Below are positions 32,550 to 43,720 of a stretch of 64,000 bases of DNA, in pieces. The stretch is from contig VJWM01000025.1 of assembly GCA_010909165.1 (NCBI GenBank), positions 186,001-250,000 on the forward strand. Reading direction: 5' to 3'. A model generated the notes under the pieces. The model was not told the DNA's origin and did no database searches. It saw nothing but the letters and a program-made list of their open reading frames with translations. Position numbers and translations under genes: made by a program. Origin of the DNA: Anthoceros angustus (taxonomy: Eukaryota > Streptophyta > Anthocerotopsida > Anthocerotales > Anthocerotaceae). Position 1 is the first letter of the stretch; the number at the start of each line of letters is the position of its first letter.

Positions 32550-34830
32550 CCCTAAGCAAGAGCGGATGTGAGCTCGAGTGGGCCTGGGAATGGAGGAATC
32601 CTGCGCAAGGAGAAATGAGGCATGGCGGCCGTAGCCTCTGAGGATAAAGATCCCCTGGCCAACCTTAAGGATGCCTGTAGGGGGAAAACTCCCACCTCAA
32701 CGCCCAAGACAAAAGCCTCTAAGATGCGGAAATCCGGATTAGGAAATAGGAGGTGAAGATGGGGGCAGAGAAGGCCCAGCTCCCTAAGAAAGCCACCGGC
32801 GCTGAGGCCTCCATGGCTAACAGACCAGCGCCCCCAAAAGTGACAGAAAGGAAAGTCTTTGGCAGATCTCCAGTAGCGCACTCGAAGGTGCCTCGGGCCG
32901 ATGATATCGCCCAACACCTGCATAATCTATTTGCCAAAATCCCTCATGCTAGATAAGAAAATCGGGGAGAGAGAAACCGTTCAAAGGACTTGGTACCCTG
33001 GCCAGCGCACATAGCAAAAAGAGAGGATCCCAAACGCCACTTGCGGGTCCCCCAATTTAGAAAGGTCGTCAAAATATGCTAAGTCCTTCCTTAAGGCTGC
33101 GTCCACGTATTCTTGCATGAAGGCCGAGACCCACCAGGACGCCAAGAACTCGAAGCCCCCGCAGAGAAGGAATATGCCCCTCTAGATACTGAAGAGAGGG
33201 CAAAACACCCGAAGGAGACTAAAGCCTGCACTTTAAGATGTTGACCTTCAAGCCAAGGCGAGAGAGCTTCGAGGAGAAGAATTCAAAAGCCTCCTTTACC
33301 TTGTCTCCAGGCCCCAGGATATGGATATCGTCAGCCATTGACGAATATAGGAATTCCCACACCAAGGAGGCAGTTAAAGACAAAGCCCTTATATGCGTGA
33401 TAGCGACGAGGGCACGACCTCAAGGGTCACCATGTCTTGTGCCTGTCGCCGAGTCCAGCACATAAACTGCTTATACTAAGGGCCCATGTTGATAGTAGAG
33501 GTTGGAGGGAGACCTATAGGAAGAGCGGACAAAGGGGATAAGGCTAGCCCGCTGCCCACTTGCGTTCTTGAGCTCGTCGAAGATAGCCGCCCTGGAGATA
33601 GTGTTGAAGGCATTCTCAACAACCTGAAGAGCAACCCAATTCCGATGGGTCTCAAGAACCGCCTCAACCCCAAACGCCACTAACTCGCAGCCCTCAGGAG
33701 TAGCAATCCATAAATTAATGGGACTAAGATAGGCTTGGAACTACTCCTGGACCTAGATGGCAATGCTACGGCCAATATGCAAGAAAACGAGCCTTTACGG
33801 TAGGGCACACCTGTGGTGGGCTTCCATAGCCGTGAAATTGCTCCCACCCAAACCCGAAAATCAGGAGAAGTCTCGCCCGCCTGTAAAGTGAAGAAATAGC
33901 TCGAAAAAACCGCTCGAAGGATCCTTAGGAGTAAAGTGGTCCTGGAGGTGGTTGTAGACTGTTTTGGATAGACCACCCGATGAAAGGGGCAAGGGAGTGG
34001 TCATAGGTCATCAAGACAGTCCTTCGAGACAAAGAGTTCCTCAGGACGAAGTCCGACAAATGGAGACTCTCAAGCCTGGATGAAGGCGCGGGAGTGCAAT
34101 AGTCTTCTGCAGCACGACTGGGTCAAGAGCCCGAGCACTAGCATACTCCCAACCAAGCAAGAGGCACCTTTGAGATGCTCGCAGTTCATGAACCTAATCC
34201 ACCTAAAAGAGTCTAGCTTAGATCTCGTAGTGCGCCCAACCTCCTCCTGCAAAACCTCCCGATCTCCGCCTAATCGACGCGAGAGGCGCCCCAACGCTGG
34301 AAAATCGCCTCAGCAACGGGCTTAGGAGAAAAGGGAACAAGGCCCAAGCAACCTCGTCCCAGGGATCCACTGCGAGGTGCTCCAAGGGAAGGCGATAAAC
34401 AAGGTTGAAGTTGTCCTGAAGGCACCATAGGAGGAGCAGAAAAAGTCGTAGTCACTAGGAAACGTGCTACAAGGCGGAGATGATCAGACCCCCGTAATCA
34501 CTGCCAAAACTCCGGAGAGGGCCCAAGGGGGATGTCCGGAGTGGGGAGGACAGTAGTGGAGGAAGAAGCAAGCCATAGTTGAACCTCTTGAGTTGTTTGA
34601 TCGAAGGCTTTGTGAACTAGACCAATGTGACTCCTGAATCCTCGAGGTTTGAATGATTTCCCGCATACGGGACAAAAATTGTCCTTCACAAACGCGGAAG
34701 AGAGGGGCCCCTTGGCAAAAAGAGAGAAAAACCTGAAAATTTCTTGAAACGATGTTGTAGTTTGGCCAGGGACACGCTTTAGTGCATGTGGAAACTCCTT
34801 TCAAGGCCACATTCCCTTCCGCTTTCGCCT
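32550..34830 (-). pseudogene. Non-LTR-type reverse transcriptase pseudogene
   Basis: Minus strand, read from 34830 down. A C2H2 finger CPVCGKSFKPRGFRSHIGLVH lies near 34670-34610 (given in part: C-x2-C-x12-H-x4-H), followed by broken upstream RT sequence. RT motif A is 'VVENAFNTISRAAIFDEL' (about 33625-33570). The catalytic box reads 'MADDIHILGP' (about 33345-33315), where YADD would be usual, with 'LGLKVNILKC' after it. The C-terminal 'LSVTFGGAGLLAMEASAPVA' is near 32850-32790. The order finger, RT palm, Gly-rich C-terminal block matches non-LTR retroelement ORFs with a zinc finger. Many stops and frame changes; a relic. Confidence 0.65.
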
Positions 34831-34859
34831 TGGCTTTCCTCCTCTGTTGTGAAATTCAT

Positions 34860-36711
34860 TTCCAAGACAGTCTTCGCGCACACAAGAAAACCCCATATAT
34901 GCTATTATAAGGTTATTTTTCAATTATACTCTCACTTAGTTGTATAAAATATATTTCTCATAAACATTATATCATAAGAAAAAATTGTGACTTCGAGTAC
35001 GGATGCAAGATGTAATCTTCATGCATCTAGTCGTGCACATCAATACAATGCATGTTTTGCTAGTATTGGAGGACTGTGGGGCTTGTATATACATCGATGC
35101 GTTCCTATATCAGCTTTGATCACAGGTCACACTGCACTCAGGCAGTTTAGTAGAAGTGGGTGCGCAAGTAGCATGTGCTTGCAGCCTCATCGGGTTGTTT
35201 TGGAGGCCTCGACAATTAAGGGAATCGGCTGCGAGAGACATCCAACCTGCCCACGAGCAAGAAGGGGATGCCGACGATGGTTATAAAGCTCGCTAGGCCC
35301 ATCTATGTCTCTTATTCAAGGTGGTCAACTAGTTCTCGGCACGTCTTTGCGGTCCATGCTTGCTCCTGGGGGGTAGATATTCCCGACGACCAAGTCGATG
35401 ATCCCAGTTTCAAGGCCCTACAGCAAAGAGAAGTGACAATGTCTAAGCAGGCCTGTCATGTGGAGAAGGCGAGAGGTGTGTCCTAGACACTTACAAATGA
35501 TCTTGCGCCCCCAATTGAGGTGCCCTCCCATTTTGAGGAGCGCATCTTAGTGGTCAACACTCATATTAGCAAAATATCAGATTCTGCCATTCCCTTTAAG
35601 ACAGACCATGCGAGAACCTCCTCAGTGCCTAATGCTGGTCATGTCTTTAACAGTCTTGACATTTCTCAAGTGCTTCCTAAAATCAATATTTTCATGCATG
35701 ATAAGGAGTTTATGGTCTTGACAGTTAGACTTGTATGAACGCGGTCGTCATTTGTGTTTATGTTGTTTAAGTGCGAATGTTGATTAAACAACATTAGCGA
35801 ATGCTGATCAGAGAGCTGATTATGATTAATCACCCGTGTTTTTGCTATATTTCTCAGGCTTTAAGACTAAATTAAACATGCTTTAGGGAATTCAGCTGGC
35901 TCTGTGATTTTCAGTATCATGGTCTTATTTTCCCTTTGTTTTGTTCTGATTTTTAGGCTTTGGGAATTTTCAATTTTTGGGAATTTTTAAGCTCTCAAAA
36001 AATTTAGGCTCTAGGATTTTTTAGGCTCTAGAAATCTAAAGGCTTTGTGATTCTTAATACCATTTTTTTGTTTTTCGTATGTGTGAGCTGATTCGCATAG
36101 TATTATAATTTGTTGGTTGGAGGGTTCATCCTCTATAATTTGGAGTCCTTTGACTACACGAGGGACTAGTGCACTTCATTGGAGCATGAAGTTTTTCTTG
36201 CAATCCACTGAGTACCTCCTTTTTACACTGGACTCCCAATGATGAGTCAGATGCAACATGAGTCCTTGTGGAAACTAACATCCGGCGGCTAGTTTTAGGT
36301 CTTTCGTCATTTCTAATTAATTTTTGTTTTTTTATCTCAAGCATTAGAGAAACAATCTAAGGAAGGAGGCTTGCTCATTTTTCGATGAGGAGAAAAGGAG
36401 CAGGCTTAAATCCGTGAAGGATGAGCATTGGCAAGTCATCCTAAAGGAAGAGAGGGACAAGAAGGATGGAGCAATTGCTCCCTCTCAACAGAAGTTGACT
36501 ATTGTGAAAATGAAGAACGCTGGTAAGCCTTTTTCTTACTGCTGCGAATGTGAACATTATGCCGCGTGATAGCACAATGTATGCCTTTTTGCCTTTTTAG
36601 CAGTGCCGCGTGTCTTTTTTTTCTCATTGGATAGCAGTGCATCGGAATAGAAAGAGATGATCCAGACTTCAAACAATGCTTTTTTTTCTTTGTCCTTATT
36701 TTGACGCTCTT
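34860..36711. other. AT-rich spacer without recognised gene
   Basis: Short plus ORFs (34987-35286, 35268-35486, 35520-35738) cannot be assigned. Near 35960-36050 there is a loose repeat of 'ttaggctctag/tttggg' words. Nothing else seen. Confidence 0.4.
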
Positions 36712-37661
36712 GTGCTAGTATTGAGAACATCGATGGTTATCTAGCATTTCCTTCTACTTGGCAGCGGGTGCTATGGGTGCTGCAGAAGTTGCAGGTGGTG
36801 GAGTGTTGCCGGATTGAAGATGAAGAAGGAGGCATGAAGATTGTTCTGTTTGTCAAATTTCTCCTTTGTTATGTAGCTATTGCGCTTAGTTTTGTTTCTT
36901 CGGTGTTTGTCCTGTGGCTGGGACACCAATAAACACTAACTCTCCTAATCCTCCTCCCTCTTAATGGGATATCCGATATAAAGCTCCCTTCACTATAGGG
37001 ACATTAAATAGAGGACTTATATTGGCTTCAATATTTTGGATCAAATTTTTTTTTCGTGAAAAAGAGTTTACTAATTAATAAGTTACAGCAATTTGTTGTA
37101 AGCTGATTACAAAAGGCCTACATTAAGTTTCCATTAATCAAAGAACCCAGGTTTAGAAAGGAAATCTTCCTCCCTCCCTCTCTCTGGTGCATCATGAGCC
37201 AACTTGATCAATTTATCTTCAATGCTCCTCAATGGATGTAGGAGCACATCGACATGGACACAGTTATAAATCCATCGTCTTGTACTTGCCTTGAGGAGAC
37301 CACTAATGTCACACAGGGTTCGTGAAGCATCCGCCTGATGGATGATTGAGGTGAAAGAGATTTGCCTATGGTGGACAAATAATATGGCATGCCTGACCGC
37401 TTGGATAAGAACAAGAGCATTTGCCACAGGCAATCCCGACTGGGGGTAATCTGAACCAGCTGACATAAAACCTAGGTGAACTTATCCAAGCTCAAGTGCC
37501 CATCGCCCTACACCGAGAATCACGAGGCTTTGTGCAAGGATTTCTCTAGGTTCGTCACACCCTGTGCCAAAGCTTACAACAATTGCAAGAATGGGGTTGG
37601 TCTCCCCCTTTCTAGTATTCTGACTTTCTTCATAGCGGCGAAGTGTGTATAGGATGACGGC
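36712..37661. repeat. 950-bp tandem duplication, unit 1
   Basis: Unit begins GTGCTAGTATTGAGAACATC and recurs at 37662. It contains a plus-strand ORF fragment with a hydrophobic tail ('LCYVAIALSFVSSVFVLWLG', about 36868) and the minus-strand RNase H-like remnant. A T9 tract at about 37045 may be the poly(A) end of a minus-strand retroelement. Confidence 0.85.
37134..37466 (-). pseudogene. RNase H-like retroelement remnant, copy 1
   Basis: 110-codon ORF with 'NALVLIQAVRHAILFVHHRQ' resembling the helix after the second acidic residue of retroelement RNase H, and 'HPLRSIEDKLIKLAHDA', which aligns with the usual H-x-R-E-x-N-x3-A-D-x-L-A-K ending. The first catalytic Asp region is missing or diverged. 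Likely the 3' end of a LINE. Confidence 0.4.
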
Positions 37662-38616
37662 AAGTGCTAGTATTGAGAACATCGATGGTTATCTAGCATT
37701 TCCTTCTACTTGGCAATTGCTATGGGTGCTGCAGAAGTTGCAGGTGGTGGAGTGTTGCCGGATTGAAGATGAAGAAGGAGGCATGAAGATTGTTCTGTTT
37801 GTCAAATTTCTCCTTTGTTATGTAGCTATTGCGCTTAGTTTTGTTTCTTCGGTGTTTGTCCTGTGGCTGGGACACCAATAAACACTAACTCTCCTAATCC
37901 TCCTCCCTCTTAATGGGATATCCGATATAAAGCTCCCTTCACTATAGGGACATTAAATAGAGGACTTATATTGGCTTCAATATTTTGGATCAAATTTTTT
38001 TTTCGTGAAAAAGAGTTTACTAATTAATAAGTTACAGCAATTTGTTGTAAGCTGATTACAAAAGGCCTACATTAAGTTTCCATTAATCAAAGAACCCAGG
38101 TTTAGAAAGGAAATCTTCCTCCCTCCCTCTCTCTGGTGCATCATGAGCCAACTTGATCAATTTATCTTCAATGCTCCTCAATGGATGTAGGAGCACATCG
38201 ACATGACGATTAAATCCATCGTCTTGTACTTGCCTTGAGGAGACCACTAATGTCACACAGGGTTCGTGAAGCATCCGCCTGATGGATGATTGAGGTGAAA
38301 GAGATTTGCCTATGGTGGACAAATAATATGGCATGCCTGACCGCTTGGATAAGAACAAGAGCATTTGCCACAGGCAATCCCGGTAAGAATGTGAACGGTG
38401 ACATAAAACCTAGGTGAACTTATCCAAGCTCAAGTGCCCATCGCCCTACACCGAGAATCACGAGGCTTTGTGCAAGGATTTCTCTAGGTTCGTCACACCC
38501 TGTGCCAAAGCTTACAACAATTGCAAGAATGGGGTTGGTCTCCCCCTTTCTAGTATTCTGACTTTCTTCTGCAAAGGGCGTAGCGAACGCGGTGTATAGG
38601 ATGACGGCAAGTGCTA
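37662..38616. repeat. 950-bp tandem duplication, unit 2
   Basis: Second unit, nearly identical. Differences from unit 1 are small deletions, for example 'catgacgattaaatcc' near 38201 against a longer version near 37254. It ends before 'aggtagtttcaag' at 38617. Confidence 0.85.
38083..38404 (-). pseudogene. RNase H-like retroelement remnant, copy 2
   Basis: Same remnant in the second tandem unit. It is split over two frames (38404-38210 and 38364-38083) by a short deletion near 38207. Confidence 0.4.
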
Positions 38617-39189
38617 GGTAGTTTCAAGATGAGCGATTACTACCCTTGGCATGGTGTCCTTAGGTAGGTTGTTCTCCTTTTTTTTTCTCAAGTAGATGAC
38701 ATTTAGGTTTTTCTTTTCTCCTCAGGGTAGATGAGATTTCCCATTGATTTTTTTACATAAGTCTCCACGTTCCCCCTTTCAAGAATTTAAGCGGGTCTTT
38801 GGTGAGTGTCTGATGCCGGGGGTGACTGGTAGGCATGACTTGACGAGGGAACAGGACTACGCGGTGCGGAAGAGGCCCAGGCGTGAGGTTGGGCATACCT
38901 ACATAGGGCATGGGGATGGGGCCTAACCATGTATGACCATATATCCAGAGTGGATATCCCGTGTCCAAATCGGAGGATGTTTTAACTTCCTTCTACAGGC
39001 ATATGTGATGACGTGGACGTAGCGGACCTACTCTTGGCCTTCGGTTATGGATGCGCAGGTCTGGTAACTGCTCCCCTGTTAGGCTCTGTATGCACATTTC
39101 AACTGTTTTGTTGGGGTGTATTTTTGCGCTGGGTACCGCGTGTAAAACAGTCTGTACTCCCCTCCTGCAGCATGGTGTGTTCACACACA
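38617..39189. other. Spacer upstream of P3
   Basis: No recognisable gene. The last part approaches the PPR family upstream block. Confidence 0.4.
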
Positions 39190-39256
39190 GTACTTTCGCT
39201 GGGCATGTAGCCATTGTCTGTCGTTAGACTCATCTTCGTTTAGCGGTCCCTGAGCT
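39180..39256 (+). promoter_or_regulatory. Conserved block upstream of P3 start
   Basis: In gene orientation: 'cacagtactttcgctgggca' near 39186 (equivalent of the GTACCTGGGCAT word upstream of P1, P2 and P5), 'gccattgtctgtcgttagac' near 39210 and 'tagcggtccctgagct' just before ATG 39257. Shared position and order with the paralogues suggest a family promoter or leader. Confidence 0.6.
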
Positions 39257-39736
39257 ATGGCCACTGTATGGCAACCGGACCCTTTATGGACCCAACAAAT
39301 TGGTGTGTGCACAGGGATCCTGCGAGAATCTCCGGCTCACCTCACCCTGGCAAACGAAGGCTCCAGGTGCAGCAGCGTAAGGAGCCCAGCACTTCCACTT
39401 TTGGCAGAATGTGTGGGTGGGGACGGTTTCTCCAGCGATGGCCGTCGCCAGGAGCAGGAGAACTTGTGGCAACAATTTTTTCTGGACCCTACCTTGTGGT
39501 GGGACAACAGACGAGATAAGAACAGCTCCCGTTCGCCTGACTTCCGGCGTAAGGGGTCCGGCGAGGTCCTTTGGTTAAACAGCATGCTCAAGCCAGCTTG
39601 GGTCGATGAGCAGCTCCTTTATTTGGATATGCAGATGGGTCATGATCCGCCTCCTTCCAAGCCGAGCTCTCTGGATAAGCCTGAACCTGGCAGGCGTGCA
39701 GTGTCGGAAATAAGCGTCGTAACGCTGGAACCGTGA
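39257..39736 (+). CDS. P3 N-terminal part with PDF motif
   Basis: 159 open codons. PDF motif with WWDNR at residues 81-85, PDF at 94-96, LWLNS at about 105-109, PAWV at about 113-116. Frame is lost near 39730, where paralogue P5 reads 'gtcgtaacagctggaaccgt' and P3 lacks 'ca'. PPRs continue in another frame from 39744 (LSEAVGALESLAQTDSAISQ). Confidence 0.85.
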   Translation: MATVWQPDPLWTQQIGVCTGILRESPAHLTLANEGSRCSSVRSPALPLLAECVGGDGFSSDGRRQEQENLWQQFFLDPTLWWDNRRDKNSSRSPDFRRKGSGEVLWLNSMLKPAWVDEQLLYLDMQMGHDPPPSKPSSLDKPEPGRRAVSEISVVTLEP

Positions 39737-42397
39737 GCATGTTATGTCAGCAGGGAAGCTTTCTGAGGCCGTTGGAGCCCTGGAATCTCTGGCGCAGACA
39801 GACTCTGCCATTTCCCAGTCTCTGTTTTACACTGTGCTAAAACTGTGTACAGCTAAGAAGGATTTGGTTGTGGGGCGACGAGTTCATGATCTCACTGTCA
39901 AACTTGGGTACGAGTCGAATGCATACTTGGGGAACCATATCTTGCGCATGTATGCATGTGGAGGTAGGCTGCAGGAGGCCATGGATGTGTTCACCAGGGT
40001 GGCAAACCAGATGCCTTCATGTGGTTTTCCATAATATCTGCACATGCCAAGCAGGGGAAACCTAATGAGGCCATACAACTGTACCATGAGATGCGTAGGT
40101 CAGGAGTGAAGGCGGATGCTCACGTCTTTGCAGCTGCCCTTCAAGCTTGTGCATTTGCGCCGACTTGGAATCTGGCAGAAAAGTGCACTGTGATGTGTGC
40201 ACAGTGGCATTCCTCTGACTTGTTTGTTGGCAACTGCCTGGTGGACATGTATGCAAAATGTGAACTGAAGATGCACGCCAGGTTTTTGACAGCTTGGCCA
40301 CAAAGGATGTGGTGACATGGACGCCTGATTGCTGGGTATGCCCAGCAAGGCTTGGACGAGGCGCTTGTTGTATATGGACAAATGGAGCAGGAGGGCCTGA
40401 TGGCTAACCATGTTACTTTTGCTTGCCTTCTGAAGGCCTGTGCACACTGGTGCCTTAGAAGGGCAGGCAGCTGCACTCACAGATTGTGAAGAGGACTGCT
40501 ACAATATATTGGTGGGCAACTGCCTGGTGGACATGTATGCAAAATGTGGTGAACTGAAGATGCACGCCAGGTTTTTGACAGCTTGGCCACAAAGGATGTG
40601 GTGACATGGAATGCCCTGATGCTGGGTATGCAGCAAGGACTTGGCCAAGAGGCGCTTGTTCTGTATGGACAAATGGAGCAGGAGGCCTCATTTTGGCTGA
40701 CCATGTTACTTTTGCCTTCTGAAGGCCTGTGCAAGCACTGGTGCCTTACAGAAGGGCAGGCAGCTGCACTCACAGATTGTGGAAAGAGGACTGCTGGATA
40801 CGTAGTGGTGGGCAACTGCCTGGTGGACATGTATGCAAAATGTGGTGAACTGGAAGATGCACGCCAGGTTTTTGACAGCCACACAAGGATGTGGTGACAT
40901 GGACCCTGATTGCTGGGTATGCACAGCAAGGACTTGGCCAAGAGGCGCTTGTTCTGTATGGACAAATGGAGCAGAGGCCTCATTTTGGCTGACCATGTTA
41001 CTTGCTTGCCTTCTGAAGGCCTGTGCAAGCACTGGTACAGAAGGGCAGGCAGCTGCACTCACAGATTGTGAAGAGGACTGCTGGATAACGGGGGCAACTG
41101 CCTGGTGGACATGTACGCAAAATGCGGTGAAGTAGAAGAAGCACAACAGGTTTTTGACAGCTTGGCCGTAAAGGATGTAGTGACATGGAATGCCCTGATA
41201 GCTGGGTATGCACTGCAAGGACTTGGCCACGAGGCCCTTGTCCTGTATGGACAAATGGAGCAAGAGGGCCTCATTTTGGCTGACCATGTCACTTTTGCTT
41301 GCCTTCTAAAGGCCTGTGCAAGCACTGGTGCCTTACAGATTGGGAGGCAGCTGCATTCACAGATTGTTGCAAGAGGACTTCTGGATGACGTTGTGTTGGG
41401 CGACTGCCTGGTGGACATGTATGCAAAATGTGGTGAACTGGGAGAGGCACGCCAGGTTTTTGACAGCTTGGCCACAAAGGATGTGGTCACGTGGAATGCC
41501 CTGATATCTGGGTATGGAACTTGTGATGATGGTCACAGAGCACTAGCGTGTTTTGAGGAGATGTTAGTTGCCGGTATTCAGCCTGATGGTGCTACTTTCA
41601 CTTGCCTTTTAGTAGCATGCAGTCATGAGGGATTGGTCCAGGAGGGTCGCAAGCACTTTGATTCCATGGCTGATCAGCATGGCATCAAGCCCACAATTGA
41701 GCATTACAATTGCATGATTGATCTTCTTGGGCGTGCCGGCCATCTAGATGAGGCAGAGAAGATGCTATCATCATGTGAAGGCCAAAGTAATATTGTGGGC
41801 TTGACATCTTTGTTGAATGCTTGCAAAAGTCATGGCAATATAGAAAGGGCAGTATGGTGTTTTGAAAGCATTGTTAAGCTGGACCCTCAATGGGCATCTG
41901 CGTACGTGCTCATGGCCAATGCCTACGCAAATGCAGGAAGGTGGAGCGATGTAGACAGGATTGAAACACAGAGAATGGTAGCAGGAGCTATCAAGAAACC
42001 TGCAGTGGCAAGCATTGAGGTGAATAAGCAAGTACACAGATTTCTGGTGGGAGAAAGAAGAGAGGATATTGCACTTCAGGTAGAGAGCACGAATGCACGT
42101 CTGAAGCAGGAAGGAGGACACGTACCTCACACAAAATTAGTGCTGAAGCCAGTGTGTGAGAAGGAAAAGGAAGATATGCTTTGTGGGCATGCTGAGAAGC
42201 TAGCTCTGGCGTTTGGTCTCTTAAACACCCCGAGTGGCACGCCCCTTGTGGTAACGAAGAATCTACGCATGTGCAGTGACTGCCACAGTTCCACGGAGAT
42301 CATGTCAAGGCTTGAACAGAGAGACATTGTTGTAAGGGATGGGTACCGTGTGCATCGATTCGCAAATGGTTGTTGCAGTTGCAATGATAGGCCATGA
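39257..42397 (+). CDS. P3: PDF-PPR-E-DYW:KP RNA-editing factor gene (frameshifts in sequence)
   Basis: Best-preserved member of the cluster. Start ATG 39257 follows the conserved block; the stop TGA is at 42395-42397, with an AATAAA-like signal (aaaaataaac) right after it. Order: PDF motif, N-terminal PPRs, five S motifs at 40241, 40527, 40823, 41105 and 41411, P2-L2-S2, E1/E2, DYW:KP. The last triplet is exactly 306 bp, while the three before it are 286, 296 and 282 bp, so frames break in the array; further 1-2-bp losses occur near 39730, 40010, 40170 and 40265. If these are consensus errors the gene encodes roughly 1,040 residues. Expected to act in mitochondria or plastids as an RNA editor, U-to-C by domain class. 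Confidence 0.8.
40241..41412 (+). repeat. P3 array of near-identical PLS triplets
   Basis: Tandem triplet units marked by GTGGACATGTATGCAAAATG. Successive spacings are 286, 296, 282 and 306 bp. Units are almost identical apart from deletions, which points to recent unequal exchange or gene conversion and makes the region difficult to assemble. Confidence 0.88.
41105..42397 (+). CDS. P3 C-terminal part: PPRs, E motifs, DYW:KP ending DRP
   Basis: 430 open codons (the GTG at 41105 is internal, not a start). Residues 1-24 end an S motif; 25-126 are one complete PLS triplet; 127-228 P2-L2-S2; about 229-297 E1/E2. KPA is at 298-300, HAE at 362-364 and CSDC at 390-393; the terminal tripeptide is DRP at 428-430, where P1, P2 and P5 have GRP. 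All deaminase-type zinc ligands and the Glu are present. The long open frame shows that at least this half is under selection or very recent. Confidence 0.92.
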   Translation: MDMYAKCGEVEEAQQVFDSLAVKDVVTWNALIAGYALQGLGHEALVLYGQMEQEGLILADHVTFACLLKACASTGALQIGRQLHSQIVARGLLDDVVLGDCLVDMYAKCGELGEARQVFDSLATKDVVTWNALISGYGTCDDGHRALACFEEMLVAGIQPDGATFTCLLVACSHEGLVQEGRKHFDSMADQHGIKPTIEHYNCMIDLLGRAGHLDEAEKMLSSCEGQSNIVGLTSLLNACKSHGNIERAVWCFESIVKLDPQWASAYVLMANAYANAGRWSDVDRIETQRMVAGAIKKPAVASIEVNKQVHRFLVGERREDIALQVESTNARLKQEGGHVPHTKLVLKPVCEKEKEDMLCGHAEKLALAFGLLNTPSGTPLVVTKNLRMCSDCHSSTEIMSRLEQRDIVVRDGYRVHRFANGCCSCNDRP

Positions 42398-42721
42398 GAA
42401 AAATAAACTTGCCGGTGCCAAACGCCGGAGAATATTGTTTTTTTCTTGGGGGTGAATATTATTGGTTTATCTGGATTTCTCTCCAAACGGAGACTTGGAC
42501 AGAGGTCGCCGACGCTGATCCTCCTCTTATCAGAAGGAAGACGATCAGATTGGAATGAGTCTACTGACTACTCCCGGACATGAGGCTGTCATTTTGACCG
42601 GCTTTCTCCCAATCTCCGGGACCGGCTACCTTCATGACCCGCGATTTTCAAACGGACAGGGATGGGTGTTTTTCAAGACTTTTAATATTATTTATATTAA
42701 ATAATAATTCACTTAGAAGGT

Positions 42722-42758
42722 TATATATATATATATGTGTATATACACATATATATTT
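42722..42758. repeat. AT-rich perfect palindrome
   Basis: ATATATATGTGTATATACAC and its mirrored completion form a 28-bp perfect palindrome able to extrude as a cruciform or fold as a hairpin. It lies just upstream of two minisatellites. Confidence 0.8.
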
Positions 42759-42823
42759 AATAGTCTTACTTATACGGACTTTAATATGGCCTGGTCCGGG
42801 GCTGAGAGATCGACGCCGGAACG

Positions 42824-42899
42824 GAGTCAAAAGGACACCTTGCTAGAGGAGTCAAAAGGACACCTTGCTAGAGGAGTCAAAAGGACACCTTGCTAGAGG
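42824..42899. repeat. 25-bp minisatellite, three copies
   Basis: Unit AGTCAAAAGGACACCTTGCT plus AGAGG, repeated three times without change. Confidence 0.95.
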
Positions 42900-42907
42900 G
42901 TACGAAC

Positions 42908-43004
42908 GTAATTAGGAGATGACTGCAAGTGTGAATTACGAGATGACTGCAAGTGTGAATTACGAGATGACTGCAAGTGTGAATTACGAGATGACTGCAA
43001 GTGT
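42908..43004. repeat. 24-bp minisatellite, four copies
   Basis: Unit AATTACGAGATGACTGCAAG plus TGTG, four copies; the first has AATTAGG in place of AATTACG. It begins nine bases after the 25-bp array. Confidence 0.95.
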
Positions 43005-43720
43005 GACGGAGCCATTATGAAGTGGATTCATGGGAAGATACTCAATGGTGGGCTAAGGATGCACATTTATGAGTATATAAGACAATATTAAGTAATAATT
43101 TCATTATGATATTGATGTTTTTATCCATATTTTGTATCTTCTGTTTTACAACGATAATTCAAGATCTTTTTATAGATATATCAAAGTATGTATTACATCG
43201 AAGTCCCACACCGAAAATAAGATATGGAGTAATCCCATAGGGCACTAACAACTGACATAATATTATAACAAGTAGCCCCGTAAGGACCGTGGGAGACGGG
43301 TGCCACCTCGTTTCAGCATTGATCTGTCCTAAGGACGATGAACTTATGTCCGGGTGTCACTCCTTGCAGGGAGGTCTGGAAGCTTTTCAATTTAGGTTAA
43401 AGGTGAAGCAAATGTATAATTATAAATTTATTGTAATAGAATATAATAAGTTAGCTAATAGTTGGTAATTAGTATGCTCATGGTTTCATGGCTATTCATT
43501 GGTCTGCGACTAGGGTCCGGAGAATATAGAGATAGAGAATTTCAAGAGAATAGAGAATCTTACGAAGATAAAACTTCATAGATTTAATAAAGATGAAGTT
43601 AATGAAATAGAATATCTACCTCACATACACTAATATATAAATTGCAATAAAAATATAATCTAAATACAAATACTAACTATAAGATAAAAAAATATATTGA
43701 TAAAACTCATGGCAATTTCA
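43005..43720. other. AT-rich spacer
   Basis: About two-thirds AT, no gene recognised. It is the 3' flank of the 407-codon gene and contrasts sharply with that gene's high GC. Confidence 0.5.

Noticed and set aside
42822-43004. CRISPR-like appearance of 24- and 25-bp repeats
   Set aside because: Units are directly adjacent with no spacers, and the window is eukaryotic.
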